A stretch of 57,434 nt of DNA from Volvariella volvacea V23 (taxonomy: Eukaryota > Basidiomycota > Agaricomycetes > Agaricales > Pluteaceae), in NCBI GenBank assembly GCA_000349905.1, contig KB722776.1, positions 1 through 57,434 on the forward strand. The letters run 5' to 3'. Shown here piece by piece: positions 1-10,153 of this stretch (positions are counted from its first letter, which is position 1; the number at the start of each line of letters is the position of its first letter). The notes under the pieces were generated by a model. The model saw only the letters and a program-made list of their open reading frames with translations. It was not told where the DNA came from and made no database searches. The position numbers and the translations under genes are program-made.

Positions 1-1067
1 CAGTGAATGTCGTGTTAACGCAGCAAAGCAGCCGCATTCATATATTTTCATCCTTGAGATGGTGGGTATTCGTTGGAAGAATCTAAACAGCTCTTCGAAG
101 TCCATCAAGAGCCATGACAGGGAGAGGATCTCCAAAGGCGGTGAAGCATCTGCGACAAGCCCCAATATCCTTGAAATATCATCAATGCCGCCCAAGGTGA
201 GATCGACTAATGAGGGGAACTGTACAGCCCGGAACAGTGGTCGAATGCCGTCGAATTTCGGTTGAAAGGTGAAGCAGAGGAGACGGAGAGAGGTGTGGGA
301 GAGTTGGTAGTCAAGGTCAGGGGGAAGTGGAGTACCCCCCCCAAGAGCTGGAGCTCAAGGGAGAGGATTCTGAGACTACGACGAGTGAGTAGCATGTCTT
401 TGATTGCAGATGGCTCCAGGTAAACATAGTTCCCGTCAATGACACGGAAAACCTCAAGTGTACTAGGCATGGTTTGGACGAAGTCATCTCGGAGTGCCTT
501 GATGATCTCTTTGGAAAGGATGACGGACTTGAGTCTGGGACAGCGCGATAAATTCAAAGGCATGTTGTCAATTTCTAGGGGTTCATAAGGGCTGCCAATA
601 ATATCGAATTGCAGTGCTTCGAGTCGAGGCAAACCACGCTTAATGACACGCAAGCATTCGTCTAGCTCGCCTAAGGTGATTGTTAACGTGAGACTTCGTA
701 TACGGGACGCCACGGCCGGCAGGATTCCAGTAACTGTTTCGTATTCTTCTTCTTCCTCTTCTTCCTCCTCCTCTGGTTCCTCTACGAACTCCTGAACCAA
801 TACTAATTCAATGTCGCATGGTAGGTTGTGTGATCGCGCCAGCCATTTCTTAATCATTGGAGTCTGTCGGTTAACATGATAGTCCTGCCTATCTACCGTA
901 ATTGATGACCAGAGGGCGTGCATATCTAGTGTTACGGACCTCCAGCGCCTGCAAACAAGTCCTAAAGGAATGGGCGCTTCATGAGGTTTCGAAAGACTGT
1001 CGCGATAGAATAGGAAGATTTTTGAAAGGATTTCGGGTGGTATGTCGCCTATAGTTGGTGGCTTCAT
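1..1067 (-). pseudogene. F-box/leucine-rich protein, partial and frameshifted
   Basis: F-box-like protein whose 3' part runs off the left edge. I start it at the Met at 1065-1067, just before the F-box (PPEILSKIFLFYRDSL, then VCRRWRSVTLDMHALWSSI). The frame is also open upstream to 1244, but that part looks non-coding. After the F-box come a poly-Glu run (about 730-780) and leucine-rich repeats. At a run of eight C (335-342) the frame is lost: the original frame drifts into unrelated sequence, while the next frame resumes perfect LRR-like protein (LPPDLDYQLSH, then FPSLVDLTLGGIDDIS) without a stop to position 1. One extra base, or two fewer, in the homopolymer would restore it. It may therefore be a recent pseudogene or an assembly error. 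F-box proteins normally link substrates to SCF ubiquitin ligases; the substrate here is unknown. Confidence 0.7.
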
Positions 1068-1578
1068 GGATGGTCGAGCAATTATAAGGTAAGGGCAAAG
1101 GGGCTCTGAGTACGCGTTGAAGGTGTCCTGGGAGGGGGTTGACAAGAGAGCAGGTGTTGTAATGCGGGATAATCCGAACCTGAAACCCACGATGCTCACG
1201 CTCATATCCAGACTCTTCCACCTCGATTCACCAACATAATTCAATCAACTTTATCGACCTTCATTCGTCACTAATAATTCGCTCTCCCTTTCCTTGATGC
1301 CTGTTCATCAATAAATCCGCCTTATCGACTGTAAGTAAAATTGAATTGGTGGGCGGAACCCCGAGCAAGGAGAAGGAAATTTGACCCTTGGGGCTGGAGC
1401 TGGAAGGATGTTGGATGGAGACGCTTAATTTGCTCATTGATGTAGTATGAGCCGAAGACAAGACTGCTGGTTGATGCAATCGCGTTCCTGGAAATGATCA
1501 CGTGTAGTAACACTGTAAGCAAAAGTTGGAGTCTTCATCGATTCATCGCTTAACCTACACCCATAATCACCAACGCCC
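1068..1578. other. intergenic region between divergent F-box genes
   Basis: I see no coding signal here. Short open frames on the minus strand are unrelated to any family I recognise. The stretch is the shared upstream region of the genes at 1-1067 and 1579-3335 and contains a CACGTG box at 1499-1504. Confidence 0.5.
1498..1504 (+). promoter_or_regulatory. TCACGTG box upstream of F-box gene
   Basis: TCACGTG lies about 75 bases before the ATG at 1579. The same TCAC(G/A)TG word recurs at similar distance upstream of several genes in this window. CACGTG is the known target of fungal bHLH factors such as Cbf1; function here is inferred. Confidence 0.3.
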
Positions 1579-3335
1579 ATGAAAGACCGCATAATCCTCT
1601 CGTCGAAGGATGAAGAAACACAGAGAAATGCTCTGGACACGCAAATTCGGGAACTCCTGATTGAACGAAATGGCCTATCCCCTATCTATCGTATTCCACC
1701 TGAACTCGTCGCCAATATACTCAAGATTTATCAAAATTCATATTTTCTCGCAGATTGGAATCGTCATCTCATTAAAATTACTCAAGTCTCGTCTCACATA
1801 AGAAGCATCGCGCTTGACCATCCTCCATTGTGGACCTGCATCGACATTGGTGCTCCGATTGGATGGAATGAAGAATGCCTACGTCGGTCAAAGGCCGTGC
1901 CGCTTCAGATTATCGGAAACATTGTTGAAAAGGTGGAGTCAGCACAAGCGTCTCTTCAGCTATTGCGGGGGCACGAGTCCCGTTTTGCCGTTATTAGTAT
2001 ATCAATCCCGAAGGATCTCGAGCCTCATCTCAAGTTCGATGGCCCGGCACCCATACTCAAGAAACTCGTCCCTCAATGTCAAGGTAACAGCACCAACCTC
2101 GACCTCTCCAGCGGGATATTCTCATACAACATTCCGACCTTGCGGCACATTGAATTAAAGAGGTGTGGACTCTTGTGGACGAGTTGCCTCTTGACCAACT
2201 TAACGACATTGCATATTCGTTTCCCTCCGGCTCAATATCGTGTCCAACCGCAAGTCATTTTATCTGCGCTCAGTAGCTTGTCGAACCTGCGCGTCCTTGA
2301 GCTACAATATGCCTTGGGACCTGCTATCAGCGATCAAGCTTCATCTCCATTACAAGATGTCCATCTTCCCCACCTCAAGAAAATTTCCATCGGGGACAGC
2401 AGCACATCCGATATATGCCCCCTCATTTCTCATATCCACTATCCTCCGACTGCCAAATCAGTGTTCGAATGCAGTGATACATTAATTCTGAATATTGGAC
2501 TATTATTCGACACCCTCAGAACCCTTGTTGCTCGCAGCATCACCGACGATTCGAATTATACACCGAACGTGTTAGTGTCGCTTCAGACTTCCATACTTCG
2601 GTCATCCAGCTCAAGCGTATCGGCGATTCATACAATTTCTGCACAATTACCCTTCCACGGTCGCTGGGCAATGTGGCTGCATTGACTAACCCTGTTACTT
2701 TCAGTAGACTTTTAGACTTTGTGCATACATTGCCCATCAGTCGTGTTGTGCGCCTGACACTCTTCGCACTGACCCTAGGTTCGTTGGGGTCATTGGAAAT
2801 CTTGGATCAGATGCACCATCTAAAGGTGCTTTGTCTTGATGGGTACTTGGCGGATCACTTTGCAGAGGTATTGCTGGATAGACTCCCTGACTGTGCTCGC
2901 GCTGTATGTAGGAACGCACGTCAGCGGCAAATTCAGAATCGACCCCCGGAGGCAGGACAGGGACAGGAACAAAAGGGCACGTCGAAGAGTAAAAAGAAAA
3001 TGCGCAGCTTTCATTCCTGCCCCAAATGCACTACATTCGCCAACTCGCCATTCGTGAAAATACACAAACTCGAACTCTCTGACGGGAGTTTTGGGTCGGA
3101 AGATAACGACGACGAGGCTGTAGACGAAGGTCTTGCAGAGACACTCATCACATATCTCACCTTCAGAAAGGAAATCGGAAAGCGACTGCGTGTTTTGGAG
3201 CTTAATAGATGTAGGCATTTATACGATGTTGAACAGTTCTATCCTTTTGTTGAGAAGGTGGAATGGGATGGTGCTATAACGACGTCGGAGTATGGGGACT
3301 CAGATGAGGAGGACTCAGATGATTTTTACGGATAG
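1579..3335 (+). pseudogene. F-box/LRR protein with probable single frameshift
   Basis: Member of the main F-box family of the window. From the ATG at 1579 it shows the charged pre-helix, the F-box (IYRIPPELVANILKIYQNSY, then VSSHIRSIALDHPPLWTCI) and LRRs up to about 2545. The homologous continuation (TERVSVASDFHTSVIQL) lies in another frame from about 2550. It runs through LRRs, a lysine/arginine linker, the HSCPKC motif (about 3012-3029), YLTFRKEIGKRL, LELNRC, KVEWDG and an acidic tail to the stop at 3333-3335. No GT...AG intron fits the junction, so a 1-nt indel between about 2540 and 2570 is the simplest reading. It could be a real disabling mutation or a sequencing error; all conserved modules are otherwise present. 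Confidence 0.75.
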
Positions 3336-3460
3336 TGCTCAGGCCCTTTTAATGCTAAGAGTGTGGTGTCAAGAAAATACTGCAGCTCTACTCTGAATCC
3401 ACGCACGGGTGCAATTGGGCACGCAACCTCATAAATGGTTAAACCGTGTTCCTTTTACTA

Positions 3461-5101
3461 TTACAACATCTCTATCACTAAATTCGTGACATTCCGCCGC
3501 AACTCGTCTAGTTTCAATTTCTCCCCTTCTACCTCAGTCTGTTCAAATCGTAATACGAGCGTTTCAACCCCCACCCCTCTCTTATTTCGCTCTTCCAGCC
3601 ACCTCGGGAGCTCCCTTAACCACCAATAGTATGAATCTACTCCGTTGTTCAAAAGGACGTCCTGAGCGCTTTTCGTTACGTGGTCCAGTATCAGGGTCTT
3701 CAATCCGGGAAAAGCGGAGACCCGCATGTTGTGGCAATACTGACAAGTGCATACTGGCTGCCGCTCCTCCGATACACATCCCGGGTTGTCTGCCTCGTCG
3801 ATCAAGAGGAAGTCGTAAAGCTGTAACATCCCACGAAAGCCCAAGGTGGAGATACTCGATTGATGCTGGAAGGAGTTGAAGATGGGGCGGGTGCTGCGAG
3901 TGAAGTCTCCTCGCTTGTCGTCGATGTCGAGGGATTGGAAGCCGATACCACGAAGCTGGGCGAGTTGAAGGAGGCTGTCAAAGAAATGGGCGTATCGAGA
4001 GGGATCTATGTCCCATCCAAAATCGTAGTCGTGGACAGTCAAGGTGACTATGTCGTTGCCTGCTTGGCTCTGTGTTGAGACGACGATCTTAGTTCCATCG
4101 TATGTTAGGGCGAAGTGATGAGGGTGTGCGTTCTTGTACGTGAGATCCAGGCATTGCGTAAAGCGCATGATGGCCCTGTTGGTGCTACCCAAATCATCGC
4201 GATTAATTTCTAGCTTAATGTCCATCTGCTGGATTGATGGTATTGTTATGAGATCGAACAGGGACCAGTTGTCGTGATGGAACCTCATGTACTCAAGCTG
4301 AGGCAGATCCACGGATGGAAGTCCGTTCAGAAGTCCTATTACACCGCTTTCAATTGAGAGATGCCTAATAGACGAACAGCGAGCCAAAATATCGAGTTGG
4401 TCGGCAAGGCTGACATCGAAGATGGTGAGGCTGGTCACGGATGGTAGATGTAGAGAAAGGAGAGAGTGCTGAAGATCTTGCGTACACGATTTTAATTCCA
4501 GTTTTTGAAGTTTTGGCATGACATTGAGTTCGACTGAGTTCGGTGGAATGTGAATGGGCTCCGACGTATAACCCGAAAGTTTCAAGATCTCTAAGTTAGG
4601 GGCGGAGATACCCCGCAACCAAAGGATTCTGTCTTCTAAGTCATTCCCCCGAATATTAAGGGAGCGAGTTCTGTGCATGTTGTCGACTATGAGCTGAAAC
4701 ATATCGTCGCAATCTTCAGCACTGATAGCGTGGTTTGCTGAAGTGCAGATGTCTAATAGTTCATCTCTGGAGCGCTGGAGAAAGGATTTAAATAGCTGAG
4801 GGTATGAAAAAGTAAGGTGTGTCCACAACGCCGAGCATCCTAAGGCAATAGTTCTCCAGTGAGAGCAAAAATGAGTCGCTGAAAGCCAGGTAAAGTCATA
4901 ATCCTGAGAGGGGTTATTCTTCTCCTGTGAAATCGAATTGTCCATGATTTCAAATAGGACCTTGGTTATAATTTTCGACGGGAGGTCCAAGAGAGGCATC
5001 AACGAGTTTCTACGTCGTCGGAGGGCAATTAGATTTGTCTCTAATTTGAGGATTTCTGCTTCGACCTCGGCAAGTTGAGACCAATGACCCGTGGATAGCA
5101 T
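3461..5101 (-). CDS. F-box-like/LRR protein, divergent subtype
   Basis: Single-exon gene of 546 residues with an N-terminal coiled-helix segment (AEVEAEILKLETNLIALRRR), an F-box-like region (LLDLPSKIITKVLFEIMDNS, then HFCSHWRTIALGCSALWTHL) and leucine-rich repeats across the rest. It differs from the main family here: there is no basic linker or acidic tail, and near the C terminus the cysteines read CTCQYCHN instead of HSCxxC. It ends tail-to-tail with the gene at 1579-3335, 125 bases apart. The frame is intact, so it is probably functional, as a likely SCF substrate receptor. Substrate unknown. Confidence 0.8.
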   Translation of the reverse strand: MLSTGHWSQLAEVEAEILKLETNLIALRRRRNSLMPLLDLPSKIITKVLFEIMDNSISQEKNNPSQDYDFTWLSATHFCSHWRTIALGCSALWTHLTFSYPQLFKSFLQRSRDELLDICTSANHAISAEDCDDMFQLIVDNMHRTRSLNIRGNDLEDRILWLRGISAPNLEILKLSGYTSEPIHIPPNSVELNVMPKLQKLELKSCTQDLQHSLLSLHLPSVTSLTIFDVSLADQLDILARCSSIRHLSIESGVIGLLNGLPSVDLPQLEYMRFHHDNWSLFDLITIPSIQQMDIKLEINRDDLGSTNRAIMRFTQCLDLTYKNAHPHHFALTYDGTKIVVSTQSQAGNDIVTLTVHDYDFGWDIDPSRYAHFFDSLLQLAQLRGIGFQSLDIDDKRGDFTRSTRPIFNSFQHQSSISTLGFRGMLQLYDFLLIDEADNPGCVSEERQPVCTCQYCHNMRVSAFPGLKTLILDHVTKSAQDVLLNNGVDSYYWWLRELPRWLEERNKRGVGVETLVLRFEQTEVEGEKLKLDELRRNVTNLVIEML

Positions 5102-5270
5102 GATGGACTGGGTATGTGTGCTAACTGGATTCCTGAGAAGTAGAAAGATTCGTCAGACAATGCATATTTGGAATAAATTGGACGAGTATACCTTTATGAG
5201 GTGGACACCGGTGGTGTTGGCACCAGCCAGTCACCAGTCCAGTTTCGGTGGCGGTGCAGTGGTGCGAAGC

Positions 5271-5291
5271 CACGTGCTACCATATCACATG
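5271..5291 (+). promoter_or_regulatory. CACGTG and TCACATG boxes
   Basis: CACGTG (5271-5276) and TCACATG (5285-5291) lie 30-50 bases before the remnant start at 5322, matching the position of similar boxes at other F-box genes in the window. Confidence 0.3.
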
Positions 5292-5321
5292 TGCAAGGCT
5301 GCCGCACTCTCACCAAGACAG

Positions 5322-5661
5322 ATGAAATCTACACTATTCCCCAGATTCAAAAATGTGGAGGCTGAAAGACAAGCAATAGATGAAGAAGTTGAAGAATCGA
5401 AGAAATAACCTCATCCCCAATTACCGTCTCTCTCCCGAAATCATCAAGAATATCATCGTATTCTACCAAGCGCTAAGTGAACCAACCAAACGCCGATATT
5501 TGATGACAATTACCCATGTCTTGCGCCGTATAAGGAGCATTGCAGCTGGCTATCCCCCATTATGGGCGTATATCGACCTCTGCGCACCCGAAGAATGGAA
5601 TGCGATTTGCTTGCGCCGCTCACAGGGCGTATTGCTACATATCCGTGGCTCTATCACGTAG
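5322..5661 (+). pseudogene. truncated F-box pseudogene
   Basis: N-terminal fragment of the main F-box family. From the ATG at 5322 it reads NVEAERQAIDEEVEE. It then changes frame within 5380-5405 to LKNRRNNLIPNYRLSPEIIK, followed by YPPLWAYIDLCAPEEWNAICLRRS and a stop at 5659-5661. Counting against intact paralogs, about eight bases are missing between the IDEE and RRN positions, which explains the frameshift. All LRRs and the C-terminal modules are absent. The downstream neighbour, a beta-glucosidase, begins 86 bases later in the opposite direction. I regard it as dead. Confidence 0.75.
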
Positions 5662-5746
5662 TCAAGGTTTAGAAATAATACTGGATAATTGATTGACACA
5701 AAACACCCGTGTATACACAGTGATACCATGAAAAATTCTTCAAGAC

Positions 5747-8700
5747 TCACAGGCCTACCCAGGTAAACGTGTCTTCCAAAGTTACTTCACCTCTCAGCCT
5801 GATATCTGTCGACGAAGCAGCTACAAAAATGCCAAACGAGCCTTTCTCGGCAATCCAATGCTGCTGGCGCACGTCATAGAATCCAAGGGCCTCCCTATCA
5901 AGGCTCACCGTGACCGTTCGAGTTTCTCCAGCCTTGACGAACACTTTGACGAACCCCTTGAGTTCCTTGATGGCGCGGGGGAGCGACGATGTGGGGTCTG
6001 AGACATAGACTTGTGCTATTTCTCGACCGTCAACCCCATTGACGTTCTGAATTTTGAAACTGACAGAGAATTTGCCTTCTGGAGAGATTGGTGTCGTCTC
6101 CAATGCGGAGTATTCGAACTTGGAGTATGAGAGGCCATGTCCAAATGGGAACAAGGGCGCAATATTTTTAATCTCGTACCCGCGGTAACCGACAAATATA
6201 CCCTGTGTCGTTAGGACGCATCTTGCATGTCAGCTACGTTTATATTCGAGTTTTCAATTTCTGACCTCATTATAGAGTATCTTTCCATGCTCCTGGCCTT
6301 TATCGCTATAGGAAGGGAAGGCAGGGCAGTCCTCCAAACGGATTCTAGGAAGACCTCCATCAGTAAGTGTGGGCGAATAGAGTCCAAAGTGGGATCTTAC
6401 GGGAAGGTCAAAGGAAGCTTGCCAGATGGATTGACTTTGCCAAATATCACATCTGCTAAACCATTACCCAATTCACTTCCACCGTAGAACGCCTGAAGGT
6501 GCATAATTGTATGAGAAATGATATGACTCGCAAATTCTTCATGATCACCTGAAGGAGGGTTTTGGCATCATTGACCCAAGGCATCCTGACAGGAGCTCCA
6601 GACTGGTTGACCACGATCGTGTTTGTATTCGCTTTCAGAACTTCGGAAACAAGTTCGTTTGTAAGGCCAGGGAGTCTAATGAGGTTGGACCTAAGTATAC
6701 GAACACGAAACGCATCAACTCACTCAAGATCTGGTCTGTCGAAACCTTCACTCTCCCAGCTAAAAAAATAGTTAGACAATACATATTAGTCTTGCCGTAC
6801 GAGGCACTCACTCATGGCCCAAGCCAACAATCAGAATAGTCGCTAAGTGCCATGTTAATCTTAGTTTATGCAAGATCATTAGCTTCGTACCATCAGCTTG
6901 TTGAGCCACACGAACTGCCTCAGCAATAGCTTCCTGGGCATCGAATTTCTTGATACCACCAAGTCGGATACCGCCCCAGCAAAGGTACGGGCGGGAAGTG
7001 GGATCCTCATTGTGAAGTCGGATTTCGACGTCATACGCCTGTCCCGCTTTCAGTCCCTTTACGGTAGCCTTGACTTCTTGAGTACCGAGGTTAAAGAAGG
7101 AATCCCCTTGCGGAGGGTTTGTGTTAAGGTCAATGACCAACTTCCTGTCCACAAATAGACTCCCCTTTCCGACAATGCTAAGGCCGAATTCCCAGTCTCC
7201 GTCCTCATCGGGGACGAGTTTTGTAGAATACTGCGATCCAGTGTCATTAAGGATACGTCCCTTGAGGAATTACGCACCTTCAAGTGACAATCCAGGTTGA
7301 CCTTAGTGTCGTCCTGTAAACGGGGTGAGTTAGAATAGGACACGATGCCTTGACTGCAAACCCACGATTCCATCCACAAAGAAGCAATTTGTGCCTGGTG
7401 TGTTCGTACTCCATGCTATTCCACCCAAGGGCGCATTTAAGTCAGGAGCCAGCGAAAGGAAGTCCGAAGAGGGGACGTCGTTCCAGAATTCGACTAATGC
7501 ACCGCGCTGGTCTTTGTCCGTAAAAATGCAGGGGTCTAGTAGCGGGAGATACTTGTGAGACGTAGCACCGATAGTATATTGTACCTCGACACCAATTTCC
7601 TTTGCTGCCGCAGTGATTCCTTCTAACGGAGAGATGACGTAGGTTGGAAGGAAGCTGGCAGAACCGCCCCCAAAAGGCGATGCCCGCTTTGCATTTGGAC
7701 CGATTACTGCAATCTTCTTGGCCTTGTCTGCAGTCAATGGAAGGAGTTGGTTGTCGTTCTTGAGGAGCACAATAGCGTCAGCAGCAGCTGTGCGAAGAGT
7801 TTGACGCGTTTCAGGGGTATCGAGAAATCCCTCGGGTTCATTGAATGGGAGGCCTGAATTGTAGGCGTGCTTGACCAATTCAAGTACCTAGAATCCATTA
7901 AACTATTAGTCACTGAGTCGAAATAATCGTCTTCAACGAACCTTTTCTACGCGGGCATCGATGTCGGAGGGAAAAACCTTCTCTGCAACGAGAGCTCGTT
8001 CCAAGGCTTTGCCTCTCATCACCGACGGCCCGCTGAAATCTCATGTTGAAAACATGGCATACATAAGATGGAAGCACGACATACGGCATCTCCAAGTCTA
8101 AGCCCGCTAAAATGCTCTCTGCAGTGCTATATACACCGATCCAGTCGCTGATAATTGTTCCTGGAGGGGATTAGCGCACAATACCGTTTTTCACGGATAT
8201 ATCCCACCTTTGAAGCCCCATTCCTACAATACCTTTGTATCAGAAGCGATTTAAGAGACACAGGAGTGGGAGTTCTACCTTTCTTAATACATCGTCCAGT
8301 AGCCATTTATTTTCCGAAGCATGTACCCCGTTAATGCGGTTATAACTGCAAGTAATAAGATGAGTGCAAGGGTTGAGCGAGTATATATTAATACCTACGC
8401 GGACATCACCATCCGCGGATTCGCGTTTTTAATAGCGATTTGGAACGGCTTGAGGTATATTTCACGTAGGGCACGCTCACTAACTTCACTGCTAATAGAG
8501 AACCTATGGACACGGCGTGTTGGTCAGTGCGATATGCAGTCAGCGAGTAGTGCTCACCGCTGGAACTCCTGATCATTTGCAACAAAGTGCTTGATAGTCG
8601 AGGTGATGCCCTTGGATTGGACACCGTTAATATATGCAGCAGCAATGGTTCCATTCAAGAACGGATCCTCTGAGAAGGACTCAAAGCTGCGGCCTCCAAG

Positions 8701-9246
8701 GGGAGAGCGTTGCGTGTTGACAGTAGGTGCCAGCAAGATGTGGGCTCCTGAATAAATCGTCAAGTAGAATGGTCAAATGAGAATGTTTTTAAGCTACCTT
8801 TGGCATGGGCCTCATCGCCCAGGGCTTTACCCACTCGCTCTGCGAGCTCAACGTCGAAGGAGGAACCCAAGCCAGTTGAAGCTGGGTAGCAATTGGATGG
8901 CACCCCATTGAAGACTTGAAGGATACGGGGTCACGTCAGTGAACATATGAGCATACACGGGTAGCCTACACTGTGAACCTCTAACTCCGTTGGGACCTAG
9001 TGTCACTGATGAGGATCGCATTTAAAGGGGAAAAGAGAACATTGGTGGCTCACCATCACTCAATCTCATCGAGGGTATCCCAGCCTCAGGAACTGATTCG
9101 GTTCTCCACCAGCCCTTTGAGTATCTGGGGTGAATAAGAGTCTACACAAAATAGGACCGACGGCGCACCCAGCCTGTTAACAACTTAATCTTCTGGGGCA
9201 TGGTGAGCTGTGACAGCTTCTCCTTCACGTCAAAAGTAGATGCCAT
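5747..9246 (-). CDS. GH3 beta-glucosidase with PA14 insert, many introns
   Basis: Glycoside hydrolase family 3 enzyme, expected to release glucose from beta-linked disaccharides and oligosaccharides. The start is at 9244-9246 ([15 protein letters not shown]); there is no signal peptide, which suggests an intracellular enzyme. In order on the minus strand: FWRTES-like and RLSDG region (9050-9130); [14 protein letters not shown] and KHFVANDQE (8560-8710); SDW with the catalytic Asp codon at 8144-8146; [11 protein letters not shown] (about 7740); a PA14-type insert (about 7550-6980); the ESEGFDR segment expected to hold the acid/base Glu (about 6730-6760); [17 protein letters not shown] (about 6450); and an Fn3-like C-terminal domain starting [14 protein letters not shown] (5747-6154). 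At least eight short introns interrupt the frame; I did not fix every boundary. Domain order matches fungal GH3-PA14 enzymes. No inactivating change seen. Confidence 0.88.
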
Positions 9247-10153
9247 GATGCAGTGAATATGCAATTGCGCAGGGAGAATGGGTGGATGAGTTTCATACCA
9301 GGGGCTTTATCTCTGCTCGTCGGGAAAAACCTGGAATGAATGGCCTTCTTCCCTTGGTGCCTTAATTGCCACACCAGCTTCGAATGCGGGCGGAGGAGGG
9401 CCCATCAGTTCTAATTGCGTGGAAGATCCAATTGAGGAAAGCATTATAATACTCATCGAGGATTAAAGAATGCAAACAACCTTTATCTGATCTTCCCGAG
9501 GCGGTGCTGCTGAACATCGGTATGGTGCTTTCTAAGAGCTCGTAGTGCTTGTCTGACCCTGTATCTCATAATCACCTCGTTTATCAGGCGCTCAATCTAG
9601 GGGAAATGAAAGGGTGTTGGACGCTCCCAAAAGTCCGTTGCCGTCGAAAGTGCTTTGTAGGAAGGAGCTTATGGCATGTTCCAATTCGCCCTCGCACCCT
9701 CCGCCGACTTTGTGGATACGAAGCAATCCCCGTCCATTGGCTCGGTCGCCACACCGAACTAGATTCGGAGAGCATGGAGAGCACCATTAAGCACATTGGT
9801 TCAGAAGAGTGTCTTGGCAACGCAGATGGGTTGCTCTGGGGCCTGTGACAGTCTTAGAATTGGATGAGTCTCTACTCGTCTTGGTGTTGTGATATCATGT
9901 GACTAAACGCGTCCATTGGGAACGCGTCGTTAGCACCTTTTCCCAGTTCCAAAGAAGAGCTTCACTAACAGCTAGATCTGAGCTCGTTATTTTTTCTGAG
10001 ATCTGAGTCTTGTCCGGAATTACGAACAAGGCCCGATAACTGAGCATACAAACTTCAGGCTTACAGAGACATTTTCTGCTATCTCGACCTTTCTCATTCG
10101 GTGGAACTTAATTGACATCTTGGTTGTTATAATCTGCAATTGAGACAAGCTTC
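9247..10153. other. intergenic region, no gene recognised
   Basis: This 907-base stretch is the upstream region of the beta-glucosidase and the downstream region of the EZH2 gene. Open frames at 9549-9848 (plus) and 9584-9820 (minus) overlap each other and resemble nothing I know. I do not call a gene here. Confidence 0.45.
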
